A DNA stretch of 6,984 nucleotides from CAZPLZ01 sp964587525 (GTDB lineage Bacteria > Oederibacteriota > CAKKQC01). The notes below the pieces were generated by a model. The model was not told where the DNA came from. It ran no database searches and saw nothing but the letters and a program-made list of their open reading frames with translations. Positions within the stretch are counted from its first letter, which is position 1. Each line of letters starts with the position of its first letter. The position numbers were made by a program, and so were the translations under genes. Shown here one piece after another: positions 1 to 5,479 of the stretch. Location of the stretch: NCBI GenBank assembly GCA_964587525.1, contig CAZPLZ010000172.1:1-6984 (forward strand), written 5' to 3'.

Positions 1-174
1 TACCTGGCCAAGCTTGAGGTCAAAAATGCGCACGGGCAAGACGTGGAAGGTCAGTCCTTCTTATTACTAATGAAGCAAGGAGATATGACCATTGTCTTTG
101 AACCTGCTCAAGTTCCGGTGAAGGTCTCGAGGAGTGTGTCGACCGCAATCAGAGCGCGTATGCTTGTGCACTAA
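1..174 (+). CDS. C-terminal end of an unidentified protein (partial)
   Basis: Frame 1 is open from the window edge to a TAA at 172-174 and gives 57 residues with no visible start, so the gene would begin outside the window. The other two forward frames close by position 15 and position 70. The peptide alternates polar and hydrophobic residues (for example LAKLEVKNAHGQ, then DMTIVFEP and VPVKVS), which looks like beta-strand and ends in a short basic tail. I do not recognise a family. It does not look like the helical C-terminus of a periplasmic substrate-binding protein that might serve the transporter downstream. The third codon positions are less GC-rich than in the neighbouring genes, so coding status is moderate only. 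The gap to the kinase gene is 46 bp. Confidence 0.42.
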   Translation, partial: YLAKLEVKNAHGQDVEGQSFLLLMKQGDMTIVFEPAQVPVKVSRSVSTAIRARMLVH

Positions 175-220
175 TTTGCACCGCCGTAACTCCGGGGCAC
201 TCCTGGTTGGGAAGTAGCTG

Positions 221-1123
221 ATGGGACAGGTCGTGGTGGTCGGCTCCGTGGCGCTGGATACGATCGAGGGACCCAGTGGGAGCGTGAAAGAGATCCTGGG
301 CGGCTCCGCCACTTACGCGACGTACGCGGCGGGGTTCTTTTCCCCTACCAGGCTGGTGGCATGTGTGGGAGAGGACTTTCCTGAAGCGGCGTTGGCGATC
401 CTCGGCGAAAAAGGCTCGGACCTGTCTGGCCTTGAGAGGCTCCCCGGACAGACCTTTCGGTGGGCAGGGCGCTATGCGAAAGGCTTCCGTAGCCGCGAAA
501 CCCTGTCACTGGACCTGGGGGTGTTCATGAAATTCCAGCCGGCGCTGGGCGGTCCGCTGCCACGTGGCTCAGTGTTGCTGCTGGGGAACATCGACCCGGA
601 TTTGCAGTTGAAGGTATTGGAGCAGGCGGGGGATGAGGCGTTTGTGGCTGCTGACACCATTGACCACTGGATCAACAATAAACCGGATGCGCTCAAGCGG
701 GGACTGAAGCGCACCGATCTGTTTTTCTTGAATGACGAGGAAGCTGAATTGCTCACCGGCGAGACGAACATGATCCTGGCTGGAGCGAAGCTCAGGGCCA
801 TGGGGCCAAGCCAGGTCATCATCAAGAAAGGCGAGCACGGGGCCTTGCTGTTCAGCGCTTCCGGCATAGCCTCGCTGCCCGCCTATCCGCTTGAGCGCGT
901 GGTGGACCCGACGGGGGCTGGCGACGTGTTCGCGGGGGCCATGCTGGGGTGGCTGGCCAAAGATGGTGCCCGCGACGAGCAGGCGCTGCGTACCGCCATG
1001 GCCCGTGCCACGGTGATGTCCTCGTTCGTGGTCGAGGAATTCGGTCTCGAGCGGCTGCGCCGGCTCAAGCCGGAAGAGATTGACGCCCGGCTCAACCGGC
1101 TCCGCGGCCTCGTTAAGTTCTAG
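221..1123 (+). CDS. PfkB/ribokinase-family carbohydrate or nucleoside kinase
   Basis: This is a 300-residue cytoplasmic kinase of the PfkB (ribokinase-like) family, which transfers the ATP gamma-phosphate to a hydroxyl of a sugar or nucleoside. The N-terminal strand is VVVVGSVALD (residues 4-13), followed by the family's glycine pair GGSATYA (27-33) in the substrate region. The ATP side shows NDEEAELLTG (171-180), IKKGEHGA (201-208) and the family signature DPTGAGD (229-235, bases 905-925); GAGD forms the anion hole and Asp235 is the expected catalytic base. The length is typical for the family. ATG 221 directly precedes the first strand; the upstream Shine-Dalgarno match is weak (GGGAAG near 209-214). 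The substrate cannot be read from the sequence. Members of this family act on ribose, fructose, adenosine, inosine and others. An ABC transporter follows after 99 bp that contain a palindromic element, so co-transcription with it is likely but not shown. Confidence 0.93.
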   Translation: MGQVVVVGSVALDTIEGPSGSVKEILGGSATYATYAAGFFSPTRLVACVGEDFPEAALAILGEKGSDLSGLERLPGQTFRWAGRYAKGFRSRETLSLDLGVFMKFQPALGGPLPRGSVLLLGNIDPDLQLKVLEQAGDEAFVAADTIDHWINNKPDALKRGLKRTDLFFLNDEEAELLTGETNMILAGAKLRAMGPSQVIIKKGEHGALLFSASGIASLPAYPLERVVDPTGAGDVFAGAMLGWLAKDGARDEQALRTAMARATVMSSFVVEEFGLERLRRLKPEEIDARLNRLRGLVKF

Positions 1124-1161
1124 CTAGCCGGTTCCTTGCTTTCGCGGTAAAACCATGTCCA

Positions 1162-1226
1162 TGACCCTTCGACTCGCTTCGCTTGCTCAGGGTCACGGTG
1201 AGCGACTGAAAGGAGTCGAACCGTGA
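1162..1226. repeat. Double palindromic (REP/BIME-like) element
   Basis: Two 34-nt units lie head to head and share three bases (1162-1195 and 1193-1226). Unit 1 closes with a 7-bp stem, TGACCCT (1162-1168) with AGGGTCA (1189-1195). Unit 2 closes with TCACGGT (1193-1199) and ACCGTGA (1220-1226). When unit 2 is reverse-complemented it aligns to unit 1 without gaps, with 23 of 34 positions identical, including TTCGACTC and GCTCA. Three stem pairs differ between the units, and all three are compensatory G-C/C-G swaps. Unit 2 also has an inner stem CGACT (1203-1207)/AGTCG (1214-1218). The CCCTTCGAC...GCTCAGGG and GGTGAGC...GTCGAACC segments resemble dispersed palindromes that I recall from many environmental bacterial genomes. 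No second copy occurs in this window, so its dispersed nature is inferred. It overlaps the ABC ATPase start. Confidence 0.78.
1209..1215 (+). promoter_or_regulatory. Strong Shine-Dalgarno for the ABC ATPase gene
   Basis: AAAGGAG sits 7 nt before GTG 1223 and decides that start. An in-frame TGA at 1199-1201 excludes any longer reading frame, and no other start codon lies between them. The site falls in the inner hairpin of the palindromic element: the loop GAAAGG is closed by CGACT/AGTCG, while the GTG lies in the outer 7-bp stem. A folded leader could therefore limit ribosome access. Confidence 0.75.
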
Positions 1227-2014
1227 TTGCGCGGTTGAAGCTGAGTGGGGTCAGCAAGCGATTCCAGGCGGCTGGGGGGGAGAGCCTGGTCGCGGTGCAG
1301 GATGTTTCACTTGAGGTGCCCGATGGGAAGTTTCTGTGCATCGTCGGGCCGTCCGGTTGCGGCAAATCCACCCTGCTGGACATGATGGCGGGATTTACGC
1401 GTCCCGACACGGGAGAAATTTTTAAAGACGACAAACGGGTGGAGGGGCCGGGGCCGGATCGCGTGATGGTGTTCCAAGAGCACGCGCTGTTCCCCTGGCT
1501 GTCCGTCTTCCGCAACGTGGAATTCGGCCTCAAGCACCGCGGCATACCCACGGAGGAGAGACGCGAGAAAGTGTTCGCCGCCTTGGCGCTGGTGCAGCTC
1601 GCCGATTTTTCGGATGCCGCGATCCACCAGCTCTCGGGTGGCATGAAGCAGCGTGTGGCGCTGGCGCGCGCTCTCGTGCTGGAGCCGGAGGTGTTGCTCA
1701 TGGACGAGCCGTTCGCGGCGCTGGACACTCAAACCCGGGATCTCATGGTGGAAGAGTTGCGGGCCATCTGGAGCCGCACCGCCAGCACAGTCGTGTTTGT
1801 CACCCACGCCGTCCGTGAGGCAGTCTACCTGGGCGATGAAGTGGCCCTCATGACGTTCCGCCCCGGCAGGATCAAGCAGGTCTTCCCGGTGGATTTGCGC
1901 CGGCCGCGTAACCCCGATGACCCGAAACTGGAAGCGCTGGTGCGCCTCATTGTGGAAGAGCTGCACACCGAGGTGGAAAAGGCGATGAGCGAGGAGCTGC
2001 GTCAGCTCAAATGA
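1223..2014 (+). CDS. ABC transporter ATP-binding protein, nitrate/sulfonate/taurine type
   Basis: This is a 263-residue ATPase subunit that would power uptake through the permease encoded next to it, on the cytoplasmic face of the inner membrane. All ABC motifs are intact: Walker A GPSGCGKST (42-50), Q-loop Gln85 in VMVFQEHALFPW, signature LSGGMKQR (137-144), Walker B VLLMDEP (157-163), the D-loop ALD (166-168) and switch His195 in VFVTHAVREAV. The FQEHALFPWLSVFRNVEFGL stretch and the short C-terminal tail without a regulatory domain are typical of the SsuB/TauB/NrtD group. These take up organic or inorganic anions such as sulfonates, taurine or nitrate, and some homologues carry pyrimidine precursors. 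Which of these applies here is unknown. Translation starts at GTG 1223 inside the palindromic element. The stop overlaps the permease start as ATGA, which indicates translational coupling. A run of seven G at 1274-1280 does not break the frame. Confidence 0.96.
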   Translation: MIARLKLSGVSKRFQAAGGESLVAVQDVSLEVPDGKFLCIVGPSGCGKSTLLDMMAGFTRPDTGEIFKDDKRVEGPGPDRVMVFQEHALFPWLSVFRNVEFGLKHRGIPTEERREKVFAALALVQLADFSDAAIHQLSGGMKQRVALARALVLEPEVLLMDEPFAALDTQTRDLMVEELRAIWSRTASTVVFVTHAVREAVYLGDEVALMTFRPGRIKQVFPVDLRRPRNPDDPKLEALVRLIVEELHTEVEKAMSEELRQLK

Positions 2015-2766
2015 CCCGGCGAATATTCATCGCCGCCGCGTTTTACGCCACGCTGCTTGGGCTCTGGCAGGGCTTAAGCTCCTCGGGGCTCGTGCCCCCC
2101 GACCGGTTCCCTTCTCCCCTCCAGGTGGGCCAGTCGCTCTCAGCCGGTTTCCAAGATGGCACGCTCCTGCGCGGGGTGGGGCTGTCCCTGCGGCGGCAGT
2201 TTGCCGGCTATGCCATTGCGGTCCTGATCGGGACGCTGCTCGGGGTGATCCTGTGGCGGTTCAAGTTGCTCGAGGAGCATCTGGGGCCGCTCATCCTCGC
2301 CCTGCAGACGCTGCCAGGCATTTGCTGGCTGCCGCTGGCGCTCCTGTGGTTTGGGGAGAGCGAGACCGCGGTGATCTTCGTGGTCGTGGTGGGCTCCCTG
2401 CTCTCGGTCACCATCGCGGTGGACAACGGGATCAAGCACGTGCCAGTGAATATCGTCCGTGCGGCTCAGATGATGGGTGTCAACGGCTGGAGGTTATATG
2501 CCGAGGTGCTCCTTCCGGCGTCCTTGCCTGCGTTCGTGGAGGGGTTGAAGCAAGGATGGGTGTTTGCCTGGCGAGCTCTGATGGCTGGTGAGCTGATCTA
2601 TTCCAGTCGCGGGCTCGGTGATCTCCTCAATGTGGGGAGGGAGTCAGCCGATATCGGGAATCTGCTCGCGGTGATCGTGGCTATCGTGGCGGTGGGCGTC
2701 ATGGCTGACCGCCTCGTGTTCGCTAAGCTGCAGGTGTGGGTCCAGCGCCGGTGGGGCTTACTGTAG
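2011..2766 (+). CDS. ABC transporter permease, SsuC/TauC type (BPD family)
   Basis: This is a 251-residue inner-membrane permease that would form the homodimeric channel driven by the preceding ATPase. Hydrophobic segments appear at about residues 5-21, 66-82, 92-113, 118-136, 183-196 and 218-238, the roughly six-helix layout of the binding-protein-dependent family. The cytoplasmic EAA-type loop that docks onto the ATPase is visible as AAQMMGVNGWRLYAEVLLPA (151-170), with the invariant Gly156 and the LP pair at 168-169. The N-terminal pattern LVPPDRFPSPLQV (27-39) is typical of SsuC/TauC proteins, which usually have a PxP-rich segment after the first helix. Its ATG overlaps the ATPase stop by 4 bp (ATGA, 2011-2014). 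The stop TAG at 2764-2766 lies inside the last codons of the convergent minus-strand gene. No gene for a periplasmic substrate-binding protein is present on either side within the window. Confidence 0.95.
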   Translation: MTRRIFIAAAFYATLLGLWQGLSSSGLVPPDRFPSPLQVGQSLSAGFQDGTLLRGVGLSLRRQFAGYAIAVLIGTLLGVILWRFKLLEEHLGPLILALQTLPGICWLPLALLWFGESETAVIFVVVVGSLLSVTIAVDNGIKHVPVNIVRAAQMMGVNGWRLYAEVLLPASLPAFVEGLKQGWVFAWRALMAGELIYSSRGLGDLLNVGRESADIGNLLAVIVAIVAVGVMADRLVFAKLQVWVQRRWGLL

Positions 2767-3942
2767 CACCCCAAGCTTAACGGGTACGCGCTGGAGCTGC
2801 CCGGACTGGTCCTGGGCCTCGATCACAACCAGGTAGAGACCGGGAGCCACAGTCTGGCCGCGGGCGTTCGAGAAGTTCCAGGACACGGCGCCGGCTCCGT
2901 CACCCGAGGTGTCCATCGGGTCTGCGGGGGGTGGCTGGCGTGTGGCGTCAAAGGACGCCACGATCTCTCCGGCCATGGTGTAGATCTTCACCGCGACCTG
3001 CGTCAGGCGGCTGGGCGTGACGACGAGATAGTGAATCCACACTAGACCCGTCTTGGCCGACGCGGGATTGGGAATCAAACCCGCGTTGCTGATCAGGTTC
3101 AGTTCCCCGTGCGCCACTGAAAATCTGGCCGTCAGCACCATGTGCGTTCCGTCCTCGGTCGTGACATCCATGCTGACCGCGTAGGTTCCGTTCGCAACGA
3201 GGTAGTCTTGCGCATCCTTTCCGTTCCACGTGATCAGGCCCAGGGTGGAGCCATTCGGATCCAGGAGTTCGAACTTGACTACCTTGGTGCCGGTGACGTC
3301 CGGCTCAAAGAGTGGTGGATTGACCCGTACCTTCGCTACCCCTGGGTTCGAGACGGCGGGAAGTTCGATCACCAGGACACCAGCCGCGTTGAAGATGCGC
3401 GCGATGATCTGGACGCGTCGGGCTGAGAGGGTGATGGTTCGCGTAGCGGTGATCCCGGTACCGAACTCGGTGGAGGTGGTCACGGCCTGCGCGAGATATT
3501 GAGCGTTCGGAGCCCATTCTCCCCGGCTGGTCTTCCCGTCCCACCGGAAGCGGTCGTAGCGCGCGCCGGTCGTCGTGTTGGTCAGCTCCGGGAAATCGAA
3601 GACCAGGATGTCGTTGCGGCAGTCGCCGTCCGGGGAGAACGGCTCGGCCAGGTTCGAGGACCAGGCCGTGCAACTGCCCGAGGCGGTGTAGGTGAGCACG
3701 AACGTCGTGATCGTGCGTTCCACGGTCTCGGTGGGATATGAGCGGACCAGTTCGCCAACACTGTTGTAGATCCGCATGGTCAATGGGACTGCATAGGTGA
3801 GGTCAGCACATGCAATGATAAGAGCGGATGCGACAACAGTCTTTAAATCAACGTGAGGGGGTTGCGACTTAAAGTTTAACGTTGCAGTGTTGGGCGATAG
3901 CTTCCTCGAGATGAGCTCCCAGGCCCGGCCGGTAGCCGACAT
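2758..3942 (-). CDS. Exported protein with three FlgD-like Ig domains (start uncertain)
   Basis: This is an exported, probably surface-associated protein of up to 394 residues whose function I cannot name. Three beta-sandwich units of the FlgD Ig-like kind follow one another. Repeat 1 spans about 55-175 (MRIYNSVGELVRSYP, then FRWDGKTSRGEWAPNAQYLA). Repeat 2 spans 176-275 (ARIFNAAGVLV, ITWNGKDAQDYLVANGTYAV). Repeat 3 spans 285-394 (VAVKIYTMAGEIVASF, SWNFSNARGQTVAPGLYLVV). Such domains commonly sit at the C-terminus of secreted or sorted proteins and of the flagellar hook cap. FSPDGDCRND (102-111) recalls the FSPNGDGVND loop of this fold, with Cys108 replacing a Gly and Cys91 nearby as a possible disulfide partner. 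Residues 35-51 (TVVASALIIACADLTYA) form a signal sequence; IIAC could be a lipobox with Cys45, or cleavage could follow Ala51. The only in-frame standard start before this signal is ATG 3942, which gives an odd 74-bp overlap with the thioredoxin gene and a 34-residue n-region, so the true start may differ. Confidence 0.75.
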   Translation of the reverse strand: MSATGRAWELISRKLSPNTATLNFKSQPPHVDLKTVVASALIIACADLTYAVPLTMRIYNSVGELVRSYPTETVERTITTFVLTYTASGSCTAWSSNLAEPFSPDGDCRNDILVFDFPELTNTTTGARYDRFRWDGKTSRGEWAPNAQYLAQAVTTSTEFGTGITATRTITLSARRVQIIARIFNAAGVLVIELPAVSNPGVAKVRVNPPLFEPDVTGTKVVKFELLDPNGSTLGLITWNGKDAQDYLVANGTYAVSMDVTTEDGTHMVLTARFSVAHGELNLISNAGLIPNPASAKTGLVWIHYLVVTPSRLTQVAVKIYTMAGEIVASFDATRQPPPADPMDTSGDGAGAVSWNFSNARGQTVAPGLYLVVIEAQDQSGQLQRVPVKLGVLQ

Positions 3943-4444
3943 GTTTGTAGCACATCACGCCTTCCAGATTGATGACGTAGAGCGTGGGGATTCCGTACAC
4001 GCGGTACTCGCGGCTCACGCGGCCATCCTGGTCTAGGAGCACATGCAGGGACTCGTAAGACTGGTTGTTGATGTAGGCCGCGACCCGCTGCGGATCTTCC
4101 AGCTGGTTGATGCTCAGCACCTCGAGACGCTTGCGGTGTTTCACCTGGAAGCTCTCCAGGGCCGGCATCGTCATACGGCATGGACCGCACCAGGTGGCCC
4201 AGAAGTCGAGCACGACCACCTTCTTGCCCCGGTAGTCTGACAGGGTCACGTTCTTGCCATCTAGGTTCTTCAAGGTGAAGTTGTGCGCGAGGCGAGTCTT
4301 CGGTTTCGTGGCCTGGGCTGGGATCAGCCCGGCGGACTGGCTGGGCGGTTGGGCGACCACCGGCGTGTTCATATGCTGCCAGGTCAGCGCTGCACCACCG
4401 GTCAGAACCACAGCGCCAAAGACCATCAAAAGTTTGCGGATCAT
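3869..4444 (-). CDS. Membrane-anchored TlpA/ResA-type thiol-disulfide oxidoreductase
   Basis: This is a 191-residue thioredoxin-fold protein expected to exchange disulfides on the outer side of the inner membrane. A single N-terminal hydrophobic segment (about 4-21, after MIRK) acts as an anchor or signal. A Pro/Gln-rich linker (28-50) leads to the TlpA/ResA domain: FTLKNLDGKNVTLSDYRGKK (56-75), VVVLDFWATWCGPC (76-89) with the active-site pair Cys86/Cys89 (bases 4178-4192), and the cis-proline loop GIPT (151-154). Relatives serve in cytochrome c maturation or in reducing specific exported proteins; no cytochrome maturation genes are visible here. Two further cysteines, Cys165 and Cys187, are unusual for the family and could be structural. 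The ATG lies 12 bp after the stop of the nuclease gene, with no strong Shine-Dalgarno, so coupling within one operon is likely. The paired cysteines of both flanking gene products are possible substrates (inference). Confidence 0.93.
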   Translation of the reverse strand: MIRKLLMVFGAVVLTGGAALTWQHMNTPVVAQPPSQSAGLIPAQATKPKTRLAHNFTLKNLDGKNVTLSDYRGKKVVVLDFWATWCGPCRMTMPALESFQVKHRKRLEVLSINQLEDPQRVAAYINNQSYESLHVLLDQDGRVSREYRVYGIPTLYVINLEGVMCYKHVGYRPGLGAHLEEAIAQHCNVKL

Positions 4445-4456
4445 GGTGTTTTCATC

Positions 4457-5479
4457 TTACTCGTAACTCGCCGGGGGGGCCAAGAGGTTCCCCTGGCTCG
4501 CCGTCAACAGCAGATCGGCCAGCATGACCGAAGCGGCGGTGAGCTGGCGGGTTGTCACCGGCTTGAAGGCCGGACTCACGGCCTTGAGGTAGCGCGACCA
4601 GGAGCGTTGGGGATCCGCCTGGCGCGCAGCGTCGCGGTCAGCCTTCATGAGGCCTTCAGCCAGGCGGTAAGCTTCCCGGGCGGCCGCGATGGCGCGCGGG
4701 GTGATGCGATCCGGCTGAACGGGTTGAGCCACCCGGCAGGCTCTTGCCACATCCCGTTTGAGCGATTCCAGGTGAGCACGGAGGTGCCCGATCTCGAATC
4801 GCGCATGCACGGTGCCATGGCTCCGCCGTCGATCCCCGAAGGCGGGGTTGCCGGAATATTGACCCTTGTAATTGCTCGTGACGTGCAAAGGCACATGCAG
4901 ATCGCCGACGTAATGGGCCAGGTACCCCGCATGCTTGGCGATCCACCTTGAATCGCCCTTCACGATGGCGCGGGAGAGTGCCCGGGTGTACAGCAAAGGC
5001 TGGTAGACCACGGTCCCGATGAAGATTTCCATGTGGCCGTAGCGTTTCCGGAATGACGTCAGCGTTGGAGGAACCCGCTCCCAGAGCGGTCCGGTTTCCT
5101 CTTCGCTCCAGGGCGGGGGTCTGCGGGCGAACAGCGGGCGCTCGATCCCGGCCGCAAGCCCCCGAGCATCTTCGTCGGCAAAGCCCTCCCCTCCGTAGGT
5201 TCGGTCGAGCGCCGCCTTAAGGCTGGTCAGGTAGGACGGGTCCAGCTTTTCAATGTTGAGGTAGTGCTTGCAGCCCTCGGTGGGGACACTGCTATGCTTG
5301 TCAGGTTCAACGGTCGCCCGCTTGAGTGCCTCCCACCTGCCCGCATAGATCCGCTTGACATCCGCTGGCAGGGCGTTAAGCGCTGACTCCAGAACCAGCC
5401 AATGGCCATCGTTGCCCCAGGCCCAGAGGCGCGCTGGGGCGAGCAGAGCAAGCATGACCCAGATCCACCGCACGCTCAC
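4457..5479 (-). CDS. Exported S1/P1 nuclease / zinc phospholipase C family hydrolase
   Basis: This is a 340-residue secreted trinuclear-zinc phosphodiesterase, expected to cleave single-stranded nucleic acids and nucleotides, or phospholipids. GTG 5479 is chosen because it gives a compact signal peptide (RWIWVMLALLAPARLWA) and a GTGA overlap with the upstream stop; the frame stays open upstream to about 5623, but that extension has no signal-like character. Cleavage after Ala20 exposes Trp21, matching the N-terminal Trp zinc ligand required in this family. Likely ligands are Trp21, His26 (WGNDGH), Asp60 (EPDKH), His72 (CKHYLNIE), His189 and Asp193 (HYVGD), His199 (VPLH), and His225 and Glu229 (VHARFE). 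The last ligand is Asp in P1 nuclease but Glu in Bacillus phospholipase C, while the Trp-x4-His spacing is P1-like, so substrate class is open. Spacing between His72 and His189 is about 60 residues longer than in P1. The mature protein has only two cysteines, Cys70 and Cys248, which could form a disulfide. Confidence 0.92.
   Translation of the reverse strand: MSVRWIWVMLALLAPARLWAWGNDGHWLVLESALNALPADVKRIYAGRWEALKRATVEPDKHSSVPTEGCKHYLNIEKLDPSYLTSLKAALDRTYGGEGFADEDARGLAAGIERPLFARRPPPWSEEETGPLWERVPPTLTSFRKRYGHMEIFIGTVVYQPLLYTRALSRAIVKGDSRWIAKHAGYLAHYVGDLHVPLHVTSNYKGQYSGNPAFGDRRRSHGTVHARFEIGHLRAHLESLKRDVARACRVAQPVQPDRITPRAIAAAREAYRLAEGLMKADRDAARQADPQRSWSRYLKAVSPAFKPVTTRQLTAASVMLADLLLTASQGNLLAPPASYE

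Noticed and set aside
166..181. Inverted repeat GTGCA-CTAATT-TGCAC over the stop codon of the first partial frame, as an operator or terminator
   Set aside because: Only five pairs, no T-tract, and no adjacent promoter-like boxes; it is within chance expectation.
1120..1127. CTAGCTAG palindrome at the kinase stop codon
   Set aside because: Eight bases only, no second copy and no associated structure; it coincides with the TAG stop.
1120..1966. Long antisense reading frames over the ABC ATPase gene (1120-1728 and 1307-1966, minus strand)
   Set aside because: They mirror a gene with complete ABC motifs, show no recognisable domain and have low-complexity composition typical of GC-rich shadow frames.
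3305..3673. Minus-strand frame inside the FlgD-Ig gene, as a nested gene
   Set aside because: Its peptide is rich in Arg, Gly and Pro with no domain, while the overlapping frame encodes clear Ig repeats.
3869..3942. Programmed +1 frameshift fusing the thioredoxin to the FlgD-Ig protein
   Set aside because: The relative frames would allow it, but no slippery heptamer or obvious downstream structure is seen. The thioredoxin ends at a normal length, and the next frame has its own signal sequence at the junction, which would be odd inside a fusion.
4473..4479. Seven-G tracts here and at 1274-1280, as phase-variable contingency loci
   Set aside because: Both frames are intact, seven G in GC-rich DNA is unremarkable, and an ABC ATPase or the last codons of a nuclease are unlikely switching targets.
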